DNA of 64,000 nucleotides, taken from contig LR746269.1 of the NCBI GenBank assembly GCA_902729315.2, forward strand, positions 6,169,501 to 6,233,500. Reading direction: 5' to 3'. The translations under genes and the position numbers were made by a program. Each line of letters begins with the position of its first letter. The stretch's first letter is position 1. Source of the DNA: Spirodela intermedia (Eukaryota > Streptophyta > Magnoliopsida > Alismatales > Araceae). Positions 23,973 through 38,169 of the stretch are shown here, in pieces. The notes below the pieces were generated by a model, which did no database searches, was not told the DNA's origin, and saw only the letters and a list, made by a program, of their open reading frames with translations.

Positions 23973-26900
23973 ATGTCGTCGCCGTCGACTGCCGCCGTGT
24001 CGCAGGAGCTCTATCCGAGCCAGGATGACCTTCTCTACGAGGAGGAGATACTCCGGAATCCCTTCAGCCTGAAGCTCTGGTGGCGTTACCTCCGCGCCCG
24101 CGCTGAGGCGCCCTTCCGAAAGCGATCGGTCATCTATGAGCGCGCCCTCAAGGCCCTCCCCGGAAGCTACAAGCTCTGGCACGCCTACCTTCGGGAGCGG
24201 CTGGAGGTCGTCCGGCCCCTTCCGATTACCCACCACCTCTACGATGCCCTCAACAACACATTCGAGCGGGCACTTGTTACCATGCACAAGATGCCGCGGA
24301 TCTGGATCATGTACCTCTCGATCCTCACCGAGCAGCGGCTCATCAAGCGTGCTCGACGGACTTTCGATCGTGCGCTCTGCGCCCTCCCTGTCACCCAGCA
24401 CGATCGTATCTGGCAGCCTTATCTCACATTTGTGTCCCAGAGAGGGGTCCCCATAGAGACCTCCCTCCGCGTCTACCGTCGCTACCTTATGTTCGATCCC
24501 TCTCACATAGAGGACTACATCGAATTCCTCATCAACTCCGAGCTCTGGCAGGAGGCGGCTGAGCGACTGGCGGGCGTCCTTAATGACGATGAATTTACTT
24601 CCATCAAGGGAAAGACCAAGCACAAGTTGTGGCTAGAGCTCTGTGATCTGCTCACGAAGCACGCGACTGATGTGTCGGGTCTGAAGGTGGACGCCATCAT
24701 TCGCGGTGGGATACGTAAGTTTACTGATGAGGTTGGGCGGCTGTGGACCTCTCTTGCCGACTATTATGTCCGAAGAGGACTGTATGAAAAGGCCAGGGAT
24801 GTGTTCGAGGAAGGAATTACGACTGTTATCACAGTCAGGGACTTCAGTGTCATATTTGAATCATATGCTCAGTTCGAGCAGAGCGCTCTTGCAGCTAAGA
24901 TTGAAACTCTTGACATGAACGAGGAGGAGGATGAGGATGCTGAAGACGAAGATGCCGATGGTGACAATGAGGAAGCCAGAAGGGAATTACGGGGCAGAGA
25001 GAGCGACGAGAAGTTCGCGAAAAGGATTCTCCGGGGTTTCTGGTTAAATGATGATGACGACACCGACCTGAGAATTGCTAGGTTTGAATATCTCCTGAGC
25101 AGGCGGCCTGAGCTCCTCAACAGTGTGCTTCTGAGGCAAAACCCTCACAATGTAGAGCAGTGGCACAGGAGGGTGAAGCTATTCGAGGGAAACCCCACCA
25201 AGCAGATATTGACGTACACGGAGGCAGTGAGAACTGTGGATCCAGTGAAGGCTGTGGGAAAACCCCACACTTTGTGGGTTGCTTTTGCACGTCTCTATGA
25301 AACTCACAACGATCTTAATAATGCAAGGATAATTTTTGAGAAGGCTACACAAGCAAACTATAAGGCAGTTGATCACCTGGCTAGTGTGTGGTGTGAATGG
25401 GCAGAAATGGAACTGAAGCACAATAACTTTAAAGGGGCACGCGAACTGCTAAAACGTGCGACAGCCGAGCCCTCTGTAGAGGTCAAGCGTAGAGGTAACG
25501 GATCGGTGCATCTGGTTTTCTTCCTACTGTTAAACATTTTGAAAACATTGCCCGAACAAAGAAAAAGAAGAATCTGTAGCATGATGATGTGATAATAGAA
25601 AATTTTCTAGTGTTATTGTGGGTTGGTCTACTGTTCACAAGCTAAGATTTTCCTCATCACGAAAGGAGGAGAAAGTTTCACGTCGTTGCCATTGTGTGTT
25701 TTTGACATAGATTTAGTGCAATTAGAGGACCTTCAATAAAGACACTAAAACCTGGCATGCGTTTTTTTTTTAAGTAGTTGTCTTTTGATTAACGAGTGTA
25801 CTGGGCTCCTTAACTTAAAGACAAGGAACTACTAACGTATTTATTGTTTCTCTCTCGTAAACAGTTGCTGCTGATGGGAGTGAGCCAGTGCAGATGAAGT
25901 TGCATAAGTCTTTGAGAGTGTGGAGTTTGTATGTTGATCTAGAGGAGGGTCTTGATAATTTGGAAGCCACATGTGCAATATATGAAAGAATACTTGATCT
26001 AAGAATAGCCACTCCTCAGATTATAATCAATTACGCCTATTTTTTGGAGGTATGTTTACCTTATGCAGATTTTATTTTCTAAGTAGACCCTCCTATATTG
26101 ATTACCACACTTCGTATATTTATGATTCTGCGACATGTAGGAACACAAATACTTTGAAGATTCATTTAAGGTGTATGAGAGAGGTGTAAAGATTTTCAAA
26201 TATCCTCATGTGAAGGACATATGGGTCACATATCTGTCCAAATTTGTTGCGAGATATGGAAAAACGAAGCTGGAACGAGCTAGGGAGCTATTTGAACATG
26301 CCATTGAAAAGGTATGCAGTTTCAAGTTGAAAATTTTATTAGTTTATTATCTCTAAATATTATGGAAATTGTGTCATGTATTATCTGAAATTTTATGATG
26401 AATGTTATCGGAATCGCACATCCCTGAAGGAATGATTCAGTTTTTAAACCAACAATTTAAGAACGATTGGAATGGGTTATGTCCTTTACGCTTGCCTTTA
26501 AGTTTGATCAAGAACGGGTTAATTTGTTCCCCTACATTTTTTTCTGTTTTTCTCTCCTTTTTCGTTATGGTTCAGGGCTTTTTAGGGTTTTATTTGATCT
26601 ATATTTTTCATCTTGCTGCTTTTTTTGCTCCTTTTACATCGTTCATAGTTTCTCCTTCTCTATTATTCTAGTGGTCGTATTTCCTTTTCTGTTATACCTT
26701 TCAACAATGGTGCATTTTTTGGATAGTTTTATGAATGCTCGTTCTTCGTAAACATCTTTAGTATATGGTCCACTTTGTCGTCATTTGTCAGGTTAACGTA
26801 TATGAAACAGTCGGGTTTCTGGTTGGTGGTTGTGCCACAAATAAACTCTCTGTCGTACAGTTGCTGAAGTTATAATAAGGTCAAAAGATCTGAAGAAGAT

Positions 26901-29290
26901 AATACGAACAGTACTTTTACTTCATGGGAATTCAATAAAGCCGATCCAAGAAGTAAGACGAAACGAGTCTTACTTCTCATCTTGGTCCTGCACAGAATTT
27001 TCCTGATTTTTTAGACCAACTTCACATTGATTATGCTATGCACACCAGGGGGGAAATAACTGTTACTTGTTGAGGAAAATTCTCTACATCTATTTCAGGT
27101 AATGGCAATGCCCTTTTTATTAATTTTTCGGAAAAATATAACCTTTTAATACGTAAGAACCTTTTCAATATCATAAGAAATATTTTAAACTGGAACGAAT
27201 CATCTCACCTGGAGTTACTGGTCTGGGCAATCCGCGCTGCTGTTCTGATCCTATCTTGGACTGAAGGGCTGAACGTGAACTCTCACAAAGGATCTGGGTG
27301 GAAGCGGCCTTATGCTAGAAAATGAAGAACGGATGGGGATTTCCCCAGAAACTTCAAGAACACTGGCCCTGGGTAGTCATGCAGCCTGAAATCACCAAGG
27401 AAGCAAAATCTAGGGTCTGTTTTCCTGATAATAATGACCAAAGCATCAAGTTAGTGTATGCTTCTGTCTTTCTTATGCCGACTATTGCATACTCCCAGTT
27501 AGTGGCATCAACTTTGGTAAGAAACTAAATTGAAGTCAGACAGATGCTAATCCCTTTTTTCTCGATTGTTAGACGTTTTATGAGAGAATTTTTTTGTTCC
27601 CGAAATCATCCTCCGCTAGTGTTGCCCAGTCTTTACAAATTGGAAGAATCAATGATGTTTAAATCGCTGCAAATATGTTAAATCAGCGACGGATCTTTAC
27701 TGAATCTAAGACTTTCGATGTTGCATTGGTGGGTGACAGTCAAGTTCATTGAGGGCTATGTTTATCCCAGTGTTACAGATTGGATAATACTCCCAGAATG
27801 TCAACCATCATCAATGTCCTGTGACATCACTCCGTTGACTTTGAACATCATTGATTGTTGGAAACCTTGCGACTTTTGCATCAACTCTCGTTATTAGCCT
27901 TTTTCTGTCAATTTTAGACACGTATTGCTGACAGATCTTTCTACTCCTTGGCTCTGTTCTTCAGGCGCCTGCTGACGAGGTGAAGCCTCTCTATCTCCAA
28001 TACGCAAAACTAGAAGAGGAGTATGGGCTAGCAAAGCGTGCAATGAAGGTCTATGATCAGGCCGTGAAGGCGGTTCCTAACACTGAGAAGATGAGCATGT
28101 ACGAGATTTACATCGCTCGAGCCGCAAAAATCTTTGGTGTTCCTAAGACGAGAGAGATATACGAGGTTTGTGTTGCCCATCTAAAATGCCGGTCTGTATG
28201 GATTTTTTCCAAATATATTCCCCAATCAGAAAATATTTTCTGGGTTTGTATTTTTTTAATTTCTCTCTAATCTCGAGTTACATATCAATGTAGAAAAGAA
28301 AAATTATTTCCCAATATAAAACCCTCCATCAGATTTTTCTCTCAAAATAGTTTTTCATATGTTTGTGTTCTTATCTTCCGCAATTCTTGCCACGAAAATG
28401 AGAAAAAATCATGTGATCCTCTTCTTATTTTTATTTTTTCGCCAACTATTGATCGATATATTTATTGAAGGTATCTGGTTCTCACTTGGAGTTCCTGGTT
28501 CTTATTTGCAGCAAGCAATCGAATCGGGTCTTCCTGATAACGATGTGAAGGCCATGTGCTTGAAGTACGCCGAGCTCGAGAAGAGCTTGGGAGAGCTCGC
28601 CCGCGCCCACGCTGTATTTAGATTCGCCTCGCAGTTCGCAGACCCTCGTGTGGACGAGGAATTCTGGAGGAAATGGAACGATTTCGAAGTTCAGCACGGG
28701 AACGAGGAGACTTTCAGAGAAATGCGCCGCATCAAACGCAGCGTCTTGGCTAGCTTCAGCCAGGTCAGTCGGCCCGCCCTCTTCTTCTTCATCTTCTTCT
28801 TCTTCTTCTTGCAGAAGGATTCTCACAGAGACGGGTTTCCGTTTGTGGCGTTCAGACGCACGTCAATCTGCCGGACTTCCTGATGCAGGGGGGGGACCAG
28901 AAGCTGCTCCAGGAGGAGCCCAAAGGCGCCGCCAAGGACGGCATGGCCGCCCTGGAGAGGCAGGCCGTCGCCAGATCTCCGCCACCCGCGGCGGAGGGCG
29001 CCGCCAGGGTCTTGGGCTTCGTCAGCGCTGGCGTGGAGTCACAGGCCGGCACGGGGAGGGCGGTGGCCGCAAACCAGGAGGAGATCGAGCTCCCCGAAGA
29101 AGACGACGGCTCCGAGGATGAATCCGCCGAAAGAGTGGAGATTTCACTGAAGGCCGTCCCCGAAGCCGTCTTCGGGGACCTTGCGAGGGTCGCCGCCGCA
29201 GTTAACGACGAGAATGCCGCTCCCGCGGTCAACGGGGCAGACGCCCGGATGGGCGCCCTCGAGAGGATAAAGAGGCAGAGGCGGCAGTAA
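23973..29290 (+). CDS. SYF1: Pre-mRNA splicing factor SYF1 / XAB2 homolog
   Basis: A HAT/TPR-repeat scaffold of the NineTeen complex of the spliceosome, nuclear; the human homolog XAB2 also acts in transcription-coupled repair. CDS exons are 23973-25494, 25865-26049, 26141-26311, 27965-28165, 28512-28763 and 28856-29290, giving 921 aa with closed phase, the usual family length. HAT repeats run through most of the protein, with recurring W..Y and A..hFERAL patterns such as LWWRYLRARAEAP and IFEKATQANY. An acidic insert lies at about 314-332. The conserved C-terminal core segment is ASQFADPRVDEEFW, followed by an acidic, low-complexity tail rich in Ala, Glu and Pro. Intron 3 is 1.65 kb. The first and last exons are GC-rich; the middle exons are AT-rich. 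The start is the first ATG after the GC-rich leader and begins the conserved block. Confidence 0.95.
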
Positions 29291-30900
29291 CTCCTGAAGG
29301 GGGAATGACATCGATCTGCCCAGTTTCTGGGGGGGTTGGGGGGCGGGCTCTGTGTACATAAACCCTAACGGGCGAGGGGTTTCCTGTTCAAATTTACAGG
29401 AAAAGGAGGATCAGAGATTTTTCCTTGTGATTATTATGACCGTTTTGGAGGGATTGTTGGATTCTAGGCTTGGCCTGCTACACGTAGACGATGGGTCAGG
29501 GGGTGAGTGGTCCCTTCGCAAATAACCCGTCTTTGCTGGTTCTCCTGAAAGGACTCAAAAGCAGCAAGGTCGTATTTAACAAAAAAAGCAACCTCAGTAT
29601 TTGCGCTTCAGCGTCCCACGGTTGGGCTCCTATGCCGCTGCATGGGCTCCTTACGGGATTCATTCCTCCAAAACGATGGGCATTGTCCCCTTTGGACACG
29701 AATCGTCAACTATCTTTTGGCTCTCCTCCCCTAACATTGTGCCAATTATTGCATGACCATCGTGCTCTTTTCTCGTGCCTCCCCACCATTGCATGTGCAT
29801 CCTACACACCACACGCGCTTGCTGTGCTGCACACACTCGCCATTCTGCAGATACTTAATGAGCCACGCTTGCCCCCCGTACCATGAGTGCCTTCCTGCAC
29901 CGCATACATATGTCATGCAGCATGATGCGTCTGCCATGTTGCATGCACTGCCGTGTCATGCAAGCCCTCTACATTATGCAGGTTAACTGCATCCATCTCG
30001 TGGTGTTTTAGTTCTTCCTAATGACATCTTCCTCAAAGTCTGATGTTCTCATCGGGTGGTGGATATGAAGATAAGTCGAGCTATCACATGTCATTCTGTT
30101 TCTCTTAAGTGGCAGCCTCCGTCAATTCATCTATTCAGTAGATTAGAAATTCAATGTCAATAGTGATGAAAATGACTACCGCTGTTGACGATTGTGGTCT
30201 AGAATAACTTGGACGTCTTTGATGAAGTGAGCCCATGTAAAGGGAGAAGTTATTATGACTTATTGGGCTCCAACTCATCATACTTTTCCTTATATTAATT
30301 GAGGAGGGAGATGTGAAAGATGAGGTGTATCATTAATTGGGGGCAATGCAGAGGTGGTAGGTTACTCTGCTCATGTACTTGAGGAACTCATGTGGTTCTT
30401 TGTACCTAAGTAGGTTTTAAAGTAAAAGTCATTTAATGTCATTCATCCTTTGTGGGCCCCTAGGATGACTTGAATCACATTATCACCAATCTCTAGTTCT
30501 GTCTTGTGTCTATTTTGATTAGTGTTTTTTTTCATGGGATGGATGGTATGGACTAGGACCTATTTGGTGTCTCCAACATATCCTAGTATTTTGTTTGACC
30601 ATTCTCTATACTAGATAGTACATGCATCTTAATTAAATTAATTGGGATGGATATTTGTATTCAATTACCAATTCAAAGAAAAAAAAAATTCTTATGTTAG
30701 AACCTTAGTGGAGGTTGTAGTTAAACTAGGTTGTCTCTAATAGCTTCACTTAGTTCTCCTATGAATTCATCACATAATGATAGAGATAGTCTTCAAGTAG
30801 TATATTTTCTCTCTTAGTTTGCCCATCTATTGTGAATGAATTGTTGTCCATATGCAAAACTTGATGTTGAGTTTGGAGAATAGAATGACCTATAATTGAT
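29291..30900. other. SYF1 3' flank grading into AT-rich repeat block
   Basis: The SYF1 3' UTR runs to roughly 29450. The stretch at about 29740-29990 is rich in 'ATGC'-type words and could be a decayed LTR, but I cannot align it convincingly with the 37.1-37.3 kb stretch. No gene seen. Confidence 0.4.
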
Positions 30901-33260
30901 TAATGAATCATATTTTTTCTGTTGACGATGGTGACTCATAACACATAAGAACTTGGTGACATATGTCATGAAAAGCTTTGTATCTTCCTCTATGTCACAA
31001 ATGGCTTGTGAAATAATGAATGTTACATATTTGGACAGCTTGTCAACTATGATTAAGATGACATTTTAGTAATTGCCCATGACAAGTTGATGAAAGAGAT
31101 CTATGATAACTATTTGTCATAATTTGTCTAAAATAAGGGGAGGATCCATCATCTCTACCTATTTTTGTACTTTGTCTTATTGCCAGCACAATCAGATACT
31201 GACTTTCATTTCTTGAGCCTTGACCAAAAAAGAGCACTTGATGAATATAAGCATATGATGTTAACTTGAGTAGTCCAACTATAACATATATAAATCATTC
31301 ATTCCATAAATATCACTCTCTCTAATGTGTAAGAGATGCCCCACAACAACATGTTGACTTCGTATGCTGCTTGGACTTCTAATAAGAGGTGAGAAGAGGT
31401 CCTAACATTATTAGTGTGGTTAAAAACTGTGTTGATTTGTCTATTCAATATGTTTGTGAAAATATTCTTTCTATTTGATTTGTAGTGAGATATGAAATCA
31501 TACACCACAAGTAAGTCTCACTGTTCATTTATTATTAAATATTTGAAGTAGTTGGTGGCCACATTAGTAATATAAATATTGAAATGAGTATTTTAAGATA
31601 AAGTTTATCCACATGTGAAGATAGTAAATGATAACAATCATGTCCACATAAAGTCATTAAAATGCACAAAGTAGTTAGTGACTGCATTATTAGTATAACT
31701 ATTTAAATGAACACCTGATGTAATACATCAATTTGTGAAGATAACAGATGAAAATAATCATCTCTCACTCATATATTGAATATTGTAAAAAGTGTCATCA
31801 AATTTTGAATTCTGAAAAGTAATATGATTTTTTTTTGACTTCATATACTTTTAATCATTTCATTGGAGAGGGTTATATGTACCACAAAATATTTGTTGAA
31901 ATCAAATAGTCTCAAGATTAATTTACTAATAACAATATTCATTATTTCTAAAATAGTTCCACAACTTGCAAAACAAGTGTTAACATGTCTTAGCCTAGTA
32001 CCATACGCTTCCTTTGAAGAGTAAGTTGGTAGGAGGCATTGTTTGCTTAAAGAAATTGATAATAAAGTGGTAGTAATAATTATCATATCTCAAGAGCAAT
32101 CATAGTTCAAACATATCTTATATCATCAATCAATTTATGATTGTATAAATTTTGATACAATCTATGTGCACTTTGTCATGACCTTGGTCTTCTCTCCTTG
32201 GGAAGGAGATGTCTTCCTCATGATGATGAAATAAATCTTATTGAAATTAGACTTGAAACTTAAATCAGATGACCAAGTGTTTATTATTTAAAAGTTCACT
32301 ATTGATTGAATAGTTATATCATATTTTTTAAAAATAGTTCTCTTAGTTTATTATCAATTATCAACAAACTTATCTCTCTCATTTCTTCTATGACAAACGA
32401 ATGTGATGGATACCATGAATAAATAGAAAACAAATTAATTATGGATTCTCAAGAGAAATTATAAAAGAAGGATAAAATCGAATGAGAAATAAAGATGAAG
32501 ATTCAAATGAACGATTGGAAGAGAGCACAAAGACTTTGATCATAATCTATTTTTCCTAGTCTTGTTCTCATTACCTCTCATTGCTTGTGTCAACCACTAT
32601 GTCTCACCACAAACTAGCATATGACATTGTTGCAGCAATGGTTGTGGAGTAGATGATTGATGGCGATGCATCATTAGAAACAGCTAAAGTTGAAGGGGAC
32701 CTCCCTCTAGGTGAAGGCCCTCCTTTGCTTTGTGAAGTTGTGTGTGAGGAGAGATGACTAGGAGCTAGATGCTGGTCATATGATGTGCATATTTCAGTCA
32801 AAAGTTTTTTGTGACAATTGTAATTGGCATATGTGGAAAATATTTGACCCCACACTAATTTGACCACTTTGGGCTTTGGAGAGGAAGAAACTTGTTGAGT
32901 TTGATTGGATGTGAAATATTTTTTTATTTCTTTTTTTAGGTGACATAAGTGCTAATTTAGTGAAAAATAATAGAAATAACACAATTATATATGAAGCTTA
33001 GAGAATAAAATGATTCTATGGCCTAAGAATTCTACTTTGATGACTACAAAGGTGTATCTAGTTAGATTGAAGAATATCTTGTATTTGTTAAAAGTTTTCA
33101 TGACTATCAATAGGTGTTCCTTGTGGTCCGTTATCGTGTTATTATATATAATAATATCATCTAAATAGAAGACCACAAAATATTCAAGATATTAACATAA
33201 TACATAGTTAAATAATAAAATAATAGATTGTGGGTGCATTGGTCAAACCCAAATTTATAC
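30900..33260 (-). mobile_element. Decayed Ty3/gypsy retrotransposon, pol remnant
   Basis: On the minus strand, a reverse transcriptase fragment at 33176-32985 contains YLDDI and VEFLGH, preceded at about 33255 by FGLTNAP in another frame; all three are signatures of Ty3/gypsy RT. Further along the same strand, at about 31070-30930, an integrase-like fragment reads IIVDKLSKY.TFI. The order RT then integrase is the gypsy order. Many stops and frame changes break the reading frames, so the element is dead. Borders and LTRs could not be defined; the surrounding AT-rich DNA from about 30 to 37.4 kb is probably the same or nested old elements. Confidence 0.75.
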
Positions 33261-36200
33261 ATCACAATCCCAATTGCTTGGCATAATATTTTAACAATAA
33301 ACCTTGTCATGCATCTAATTAGGCATGTTCATACATATGTGTGCACATGGTGAAATGCCAAAACCATTTGGCAAAACAATTGTTTGATTAAAGAATGTTA
33401 CAAATCACTTGAAGACACACTAGGTCGACTGTTAGACCCAAGATAATCAACTGGCCCAATGACAATCTGACTATGAATTTGAATGAACTATAGTGTGGTC
33501 ACACATACATTCTTATACTTGTTACTTTCTCATAAGTACTTAGTAGTACCCACTCTTGAAGTATAGTTGAGAGTAGATTGAAATGCCTTTTGACTAAATG
33601 ATTTTTTTCATAAAAATCATGATTAATTCTTAACAATATATTTTTTAAAGACTTTGTCATCAATGTAGTGCTTCAAGGTGTCATCATTTTTATGTTGGAA
33701 AAGAATTAGAGCTTTGAATAATGATCTAAAGGCTTAAATAGAGATTTGTAACTTTTTCAATAACAATTATTGAATTCTTTTAGTACCCATATATATGTTA
33801 CAATGACATTATTTTGACTTTATTATTCCTATTGACTAGTTCTCTAGAACTAAGTATGTGTGAGCGATTGAATACTTAAGCACAAAGCACAATCTTTCAT
33901 CATTCTAGGCAAAATTAGTAGATGTCATATTTGCTTATCCTAAAATGTTGCAATTAAGTGTGATGCAAAAATTACCCATAAGTCAACATGACCTACCTAT
34001 GTCTTCAATGAAGGAGCAATAGACTCAACCATGTCAATTAGGGGTTGGGTCAAAGTGTTTATCATCTTGATACAACTTTTCATAATATTATGTGTGGTAT
34101 CATTATTGATCATATTTATCCCTAAATAATTAGGTGAATCAAGAGAAAGAGGTGAAATTCATCTTAATTTTTGTTTGATTCAGTATAATATTATATTATT
34201 TTATTTTAATTTGAATATTTTGATTATATTTATAAAATAATATAAAAATATAATGTAAATAAAGAAGAATTTATACACATCAATTTTTTATAGTGGTTTG
34301 GTCAAATTTATTTGACTTACATGTATTTCTTAGTAGTTTACTTTAGTATCAATATTCCACCACCAAAATATAATTTATTTTTACTAGTTTCAAGAATACT
34401 TCACATCACTAGGGTATGTGAGCATATGATCACTCTATCTAAAACTCTAACTTTAATAATAATATATTATTTTACTATGAGCATGTAACAAGTTTTTTAA
34501 CAACATATTAACAAGTTTTTTAACAACATATGTGATGACTTAATGATTTATTACATATATCTTAACTAGTTTGCACATCACAAAGTAAAACAACAACAAA
34601 TGATCAATCTAAACCAAAGTTATCATTGCCTTCAGTTATCATTTGATGTGATGTGAGTTGTTGAAAGACTTGAGAATAGTTGGGTTAAAAGAGTAAAGAT
34701 TTGATATTTCCATTTACATGCACATATTCCTTGAATCAATTTGATTTTACATTTTAATTTTGCCATTTGGCAAAGAAGATAAACACCTTTTGAATTAGTT
34801 GACTTTGTCTGAAATTCATTTGATTTCTCATGATTTTCACTTTGTGACGTTCTTTTTTATGATGAGCATGTACATCCCATTTTTAGCCTTTATCACATCT
34901 AATGGTCAAACTTAGGCATGCCTCAATAGGATACATAAAGATTCTGAAACATATTAAACAATCATCATAATACTTCTAGAAACTTAGCTCTTTCAATATT
35001 TTAAATTTTGATGTGTGATTTTCAACTTTGGATTTCTCTTTACATCAATTTTTCAATCAATCTCATGCATATATATATATATGACACATTTTCTCAATTT
35101 TTTTTTAATTAAATGGCTTGAACTTCTTGATTTTTTTGACTCTAGTCGAAAATTATTACTTCAGTAATATTATAAAATCAATAAGGATTCAATACTTTGA
35201 TTTTTTTTCTTAATTTTGTTTCACTTGACTCTTTATTAAGAGATATATCTAATAGTTGCTACATGTCTACATAAATGAAGTCATTTGATACATAAAAACA
35301 CAATATTAAGACTCATACATATTTTGATAATAAATTACATCATGTAAAATTTTCTTACTTTAATTTTTTTTTTCTTGATGATACTTGAAAGAGGACAGGA
35401 TATTTTCTATAGTTAAGATCATCAATTTAATCATTTAACACCTTAGTCCTACTAAAATATTCTTAATTATTTGTATTCACCATTTAAACTTCTTAATTTT
35501 TTCTAAGACAAATTCACATTCTATATCATCAATTTCATGACTTTAGATTAATATTTATAAATAGTCAAAATAATAACTCAACATATCATAAACCTTATAA
35601 GATTGTCATTAACCTTTGTTTTCAAATACATCAATTATTTTTGGTCTAAGTTTGGGCTTTGTTGTAAATTAGTGATTGTGTCATCTAACACTTTAAAGTT
35701 ATTTATCTTCAATTGTACATCATCGTGCATTAAGGATTATTCCTATTACTATAAAATATTGTTGATTAATTAGTACATAGTTTCTTATGTTTCTCAATAA
35801 TCTCTTTGTCAATGAGTTCCCCCACAAGAGAAGCATCCAACTTTGGGACTATTAGTTCATGACAATGTTGGTGATTAGGTTTCTATTATGGTCATAGGTT
35901 GTGGGGGCCATGGTAGGTTTTAGTCATTCAACATCCCTTGAGGCTATGCTCATTTCGTCTCCATGGTTTGGTTTCACAACTAATTTCTTCAATAGACTCT
36001 TGGAACAACATAGTTAAATAAAAACTTTGACATTGGTATTACTACCTATAAGTCTTATACCTATATCTTTTTCATTTGATATGTGCCAATGATTAGAGGT
36101 TTTCATAAAGTAAAATAATTATCTTGTCTCACATGTCTTCAATATCTAGTATGTGTGTCATATATTGGGGACATATTCCCTTATAGTCCTAATTTATTTG

Positions 36201-37400
36201 AGGCTCATTATTATTTTCCAAGGTACATATCCACAATTGGTCAACCAAAATTAGAAGAAGACCTCTTGTTTAAACTTGTGTCAAGTGTTGATTGATGGTC
36301 ATTATCATTCTTCAAACATTTTTGCCACCACAATTTAATGCCACCAACCATATTTGACTAGTTACTCTTACCTTCTCTTTTTCTTCAGTGTCACACTCTT
36401 TAAATAATCATCTAGATCTCATAAGGAGTTGAGTTCAAGCTTGTCTCTCTCACCTTAAAAGTGCTTCAATTTTAAGACTCAAATAACTCATTAATCTTGA
36501 GACACTTGTGAATCTTTGCTAGTACTTTTTTGAATAACTAGTTGGTGTATGTTGTCAAGTCCAAGAAACTCTTTGAACTCCTTGATATTGACTTACTTTC
36601 TATTATGGTTTAATGCAACTTCTTAGATGTATATGCATTTGAATTAATAATAATAATTTAATCTTCTACTGCTAATCTAAAAATTTAAATCAATTTTCAA
36701 TTTTCTCATACTTAATTGTGTTGATGTTCTCATTTTGCTAGTCATATATCTTGAGATATACTGTGTTGAGTAGTTCAAAAAACCCCATGAACCTCCTTGA
36801 CACTCACCTGCTTTATCTCATATCACTTTTCTATTTTTCTCCAATGCTTAATTCAGTTGATGTTCTAATTTTACTAGCCACATATCGTCAGCTCTTTCGT
36901 CACTTTCTACTAATTTTAGCAACTTTGTTAGCTACATACTTCTCTCTTGATTCATATTGTATGTCAATTGTCACATATTTAGGTTCTCATGTGCTAATAA
37001 TACATGATCACTTACTATCTAATTAGTCATCTCTCACTCCATTCTACCTCATATAATAGTCATTAACTCCCTTATATGGGGGCAGTGGTCCCAACTAGCT
37101 TTTGAATCTCCAACTCCTGCACTGATTGTTGCACAATCATTGTCTTACACTTTCTACATCGTGTATGACACAATAGGTCAACGTTGATGTCGTGTGATGC
37201 ATATCTTATGTGCCACATGTGCTTGTCATGCCACACCATGCTCATCCTCTACCTCATGGCACCATGACATGAGCCTCACCATCCAATAATTAATTTAATA
37301 TTAAAATAATTATAGTTTAATGAGGCAATATAGGAGTGACAATGGGCCCGGGTCAATGTCTAAATGATCTTTGGCCTTAAAATCACATTCAGAAAGGAAT
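33261..37400. other. AT-rich gene-free block, probably old retrotransposon DNA
   Basis: About 4 kb of strongly AT-rich sequence with no long open frames and no recognised domain. It lies upstream (minus strand) of the RT fragment, where gag and protease of the element would be expected, and is probably decayed repeat. No clear terminal repeats, primer-binding site or target duplication were found. Confidence 0.5.
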
Positions 37401-37479
37401 TCAGGTTTTTCCCATATTTTAAAAAAGAAGTACAAACATAATTATTCGTTCTAAAGGGTTGTATAGATCATTTTACAAC

Positions 37480-38169
37480 TGAATTTTGAACCTCGGACAC
37501 CGTCTCCCTCGGAGCTGACTCCCTCTGGTAGTCCCTCCCTCCCCTTCCCCTTCCTGCAACGGCCATGGCAGGATACCTGCTTTCCAGCCCTGCGAGCTCC
37601 TTCCCACCGCCGGCCGGGCCCCTTAACACGAATTGGGATCCAAGTGTGCTCCTCAACGCTCGCCCTCAAACATGGCCGCACGTCGTCCCCGCTTTCCCCG
37701 GAGCAGAGGACGAAGCGGAGACGCCAAAAATAGGCCTCCTCTTCTCTTCCCCCGCTGTTTCCTCGCTTTCCCCGTCCCCGCCCTTTTCACGCCCACCCCT
37801 GGCTTCTGGAAATCTCCTCCATGGTTTTTCTTGCTTTGCGATCTCCGATTCTGTGGTTTGAATTCGGGTGGCTTGCGAATGCGCGTCGGAAGCGTGATTC
37901 CGTGTTGGTTCCGCTCGCCCTCTGATGACTAACTTCGTTTGGCTCTTCTTTATATTTTTTTCTCTGTTTTTTATTCTTTTGATGGAAGAATGATCGTGTT
38001 CGACGAAGTTTTCGATGCGATCTTTCGAGCTTTGCCTGCCCAGCGAATTACAGAGGTTTGAACATCAGGGGAGCTTGTCCGTTTTGAGGTCCTGTGAACC
38101 ACTTTGACGTCAGGGAAGATATAAGTATTGCGAGGAGGTACGAGGGTCGTTAGTTGTTGGGTTTGTGAG
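37480..38169 (+). promoter_or_regulatory. Leader and promoter region of the PBL23-type kinase
   Basis: GC content rises sharply at about 37.5 kb after the AT-rich block. A probable leader exon lies around 37.6-37.86 kb, followed by T-rich DNA resembling a 5' UTR intron. Exact transcription start is not visible. Confidence 0.4.

Noticed and set aside
23928-24623. 231-aa minus-strand frame over SYF1 exon 1
   Set aside because: Antisense shadow of a clearly conserved HAT-repeat exon.
29740-37290. Pair of LTRs bounding the gypsy remnant (29.74-30.0 and 37.08-37.29 kb)
   Set aside because: Both ends are rich in ATGC-type words, but I could not align them reliably, and found no TG...CA ends, primer-binding site or target duplication.
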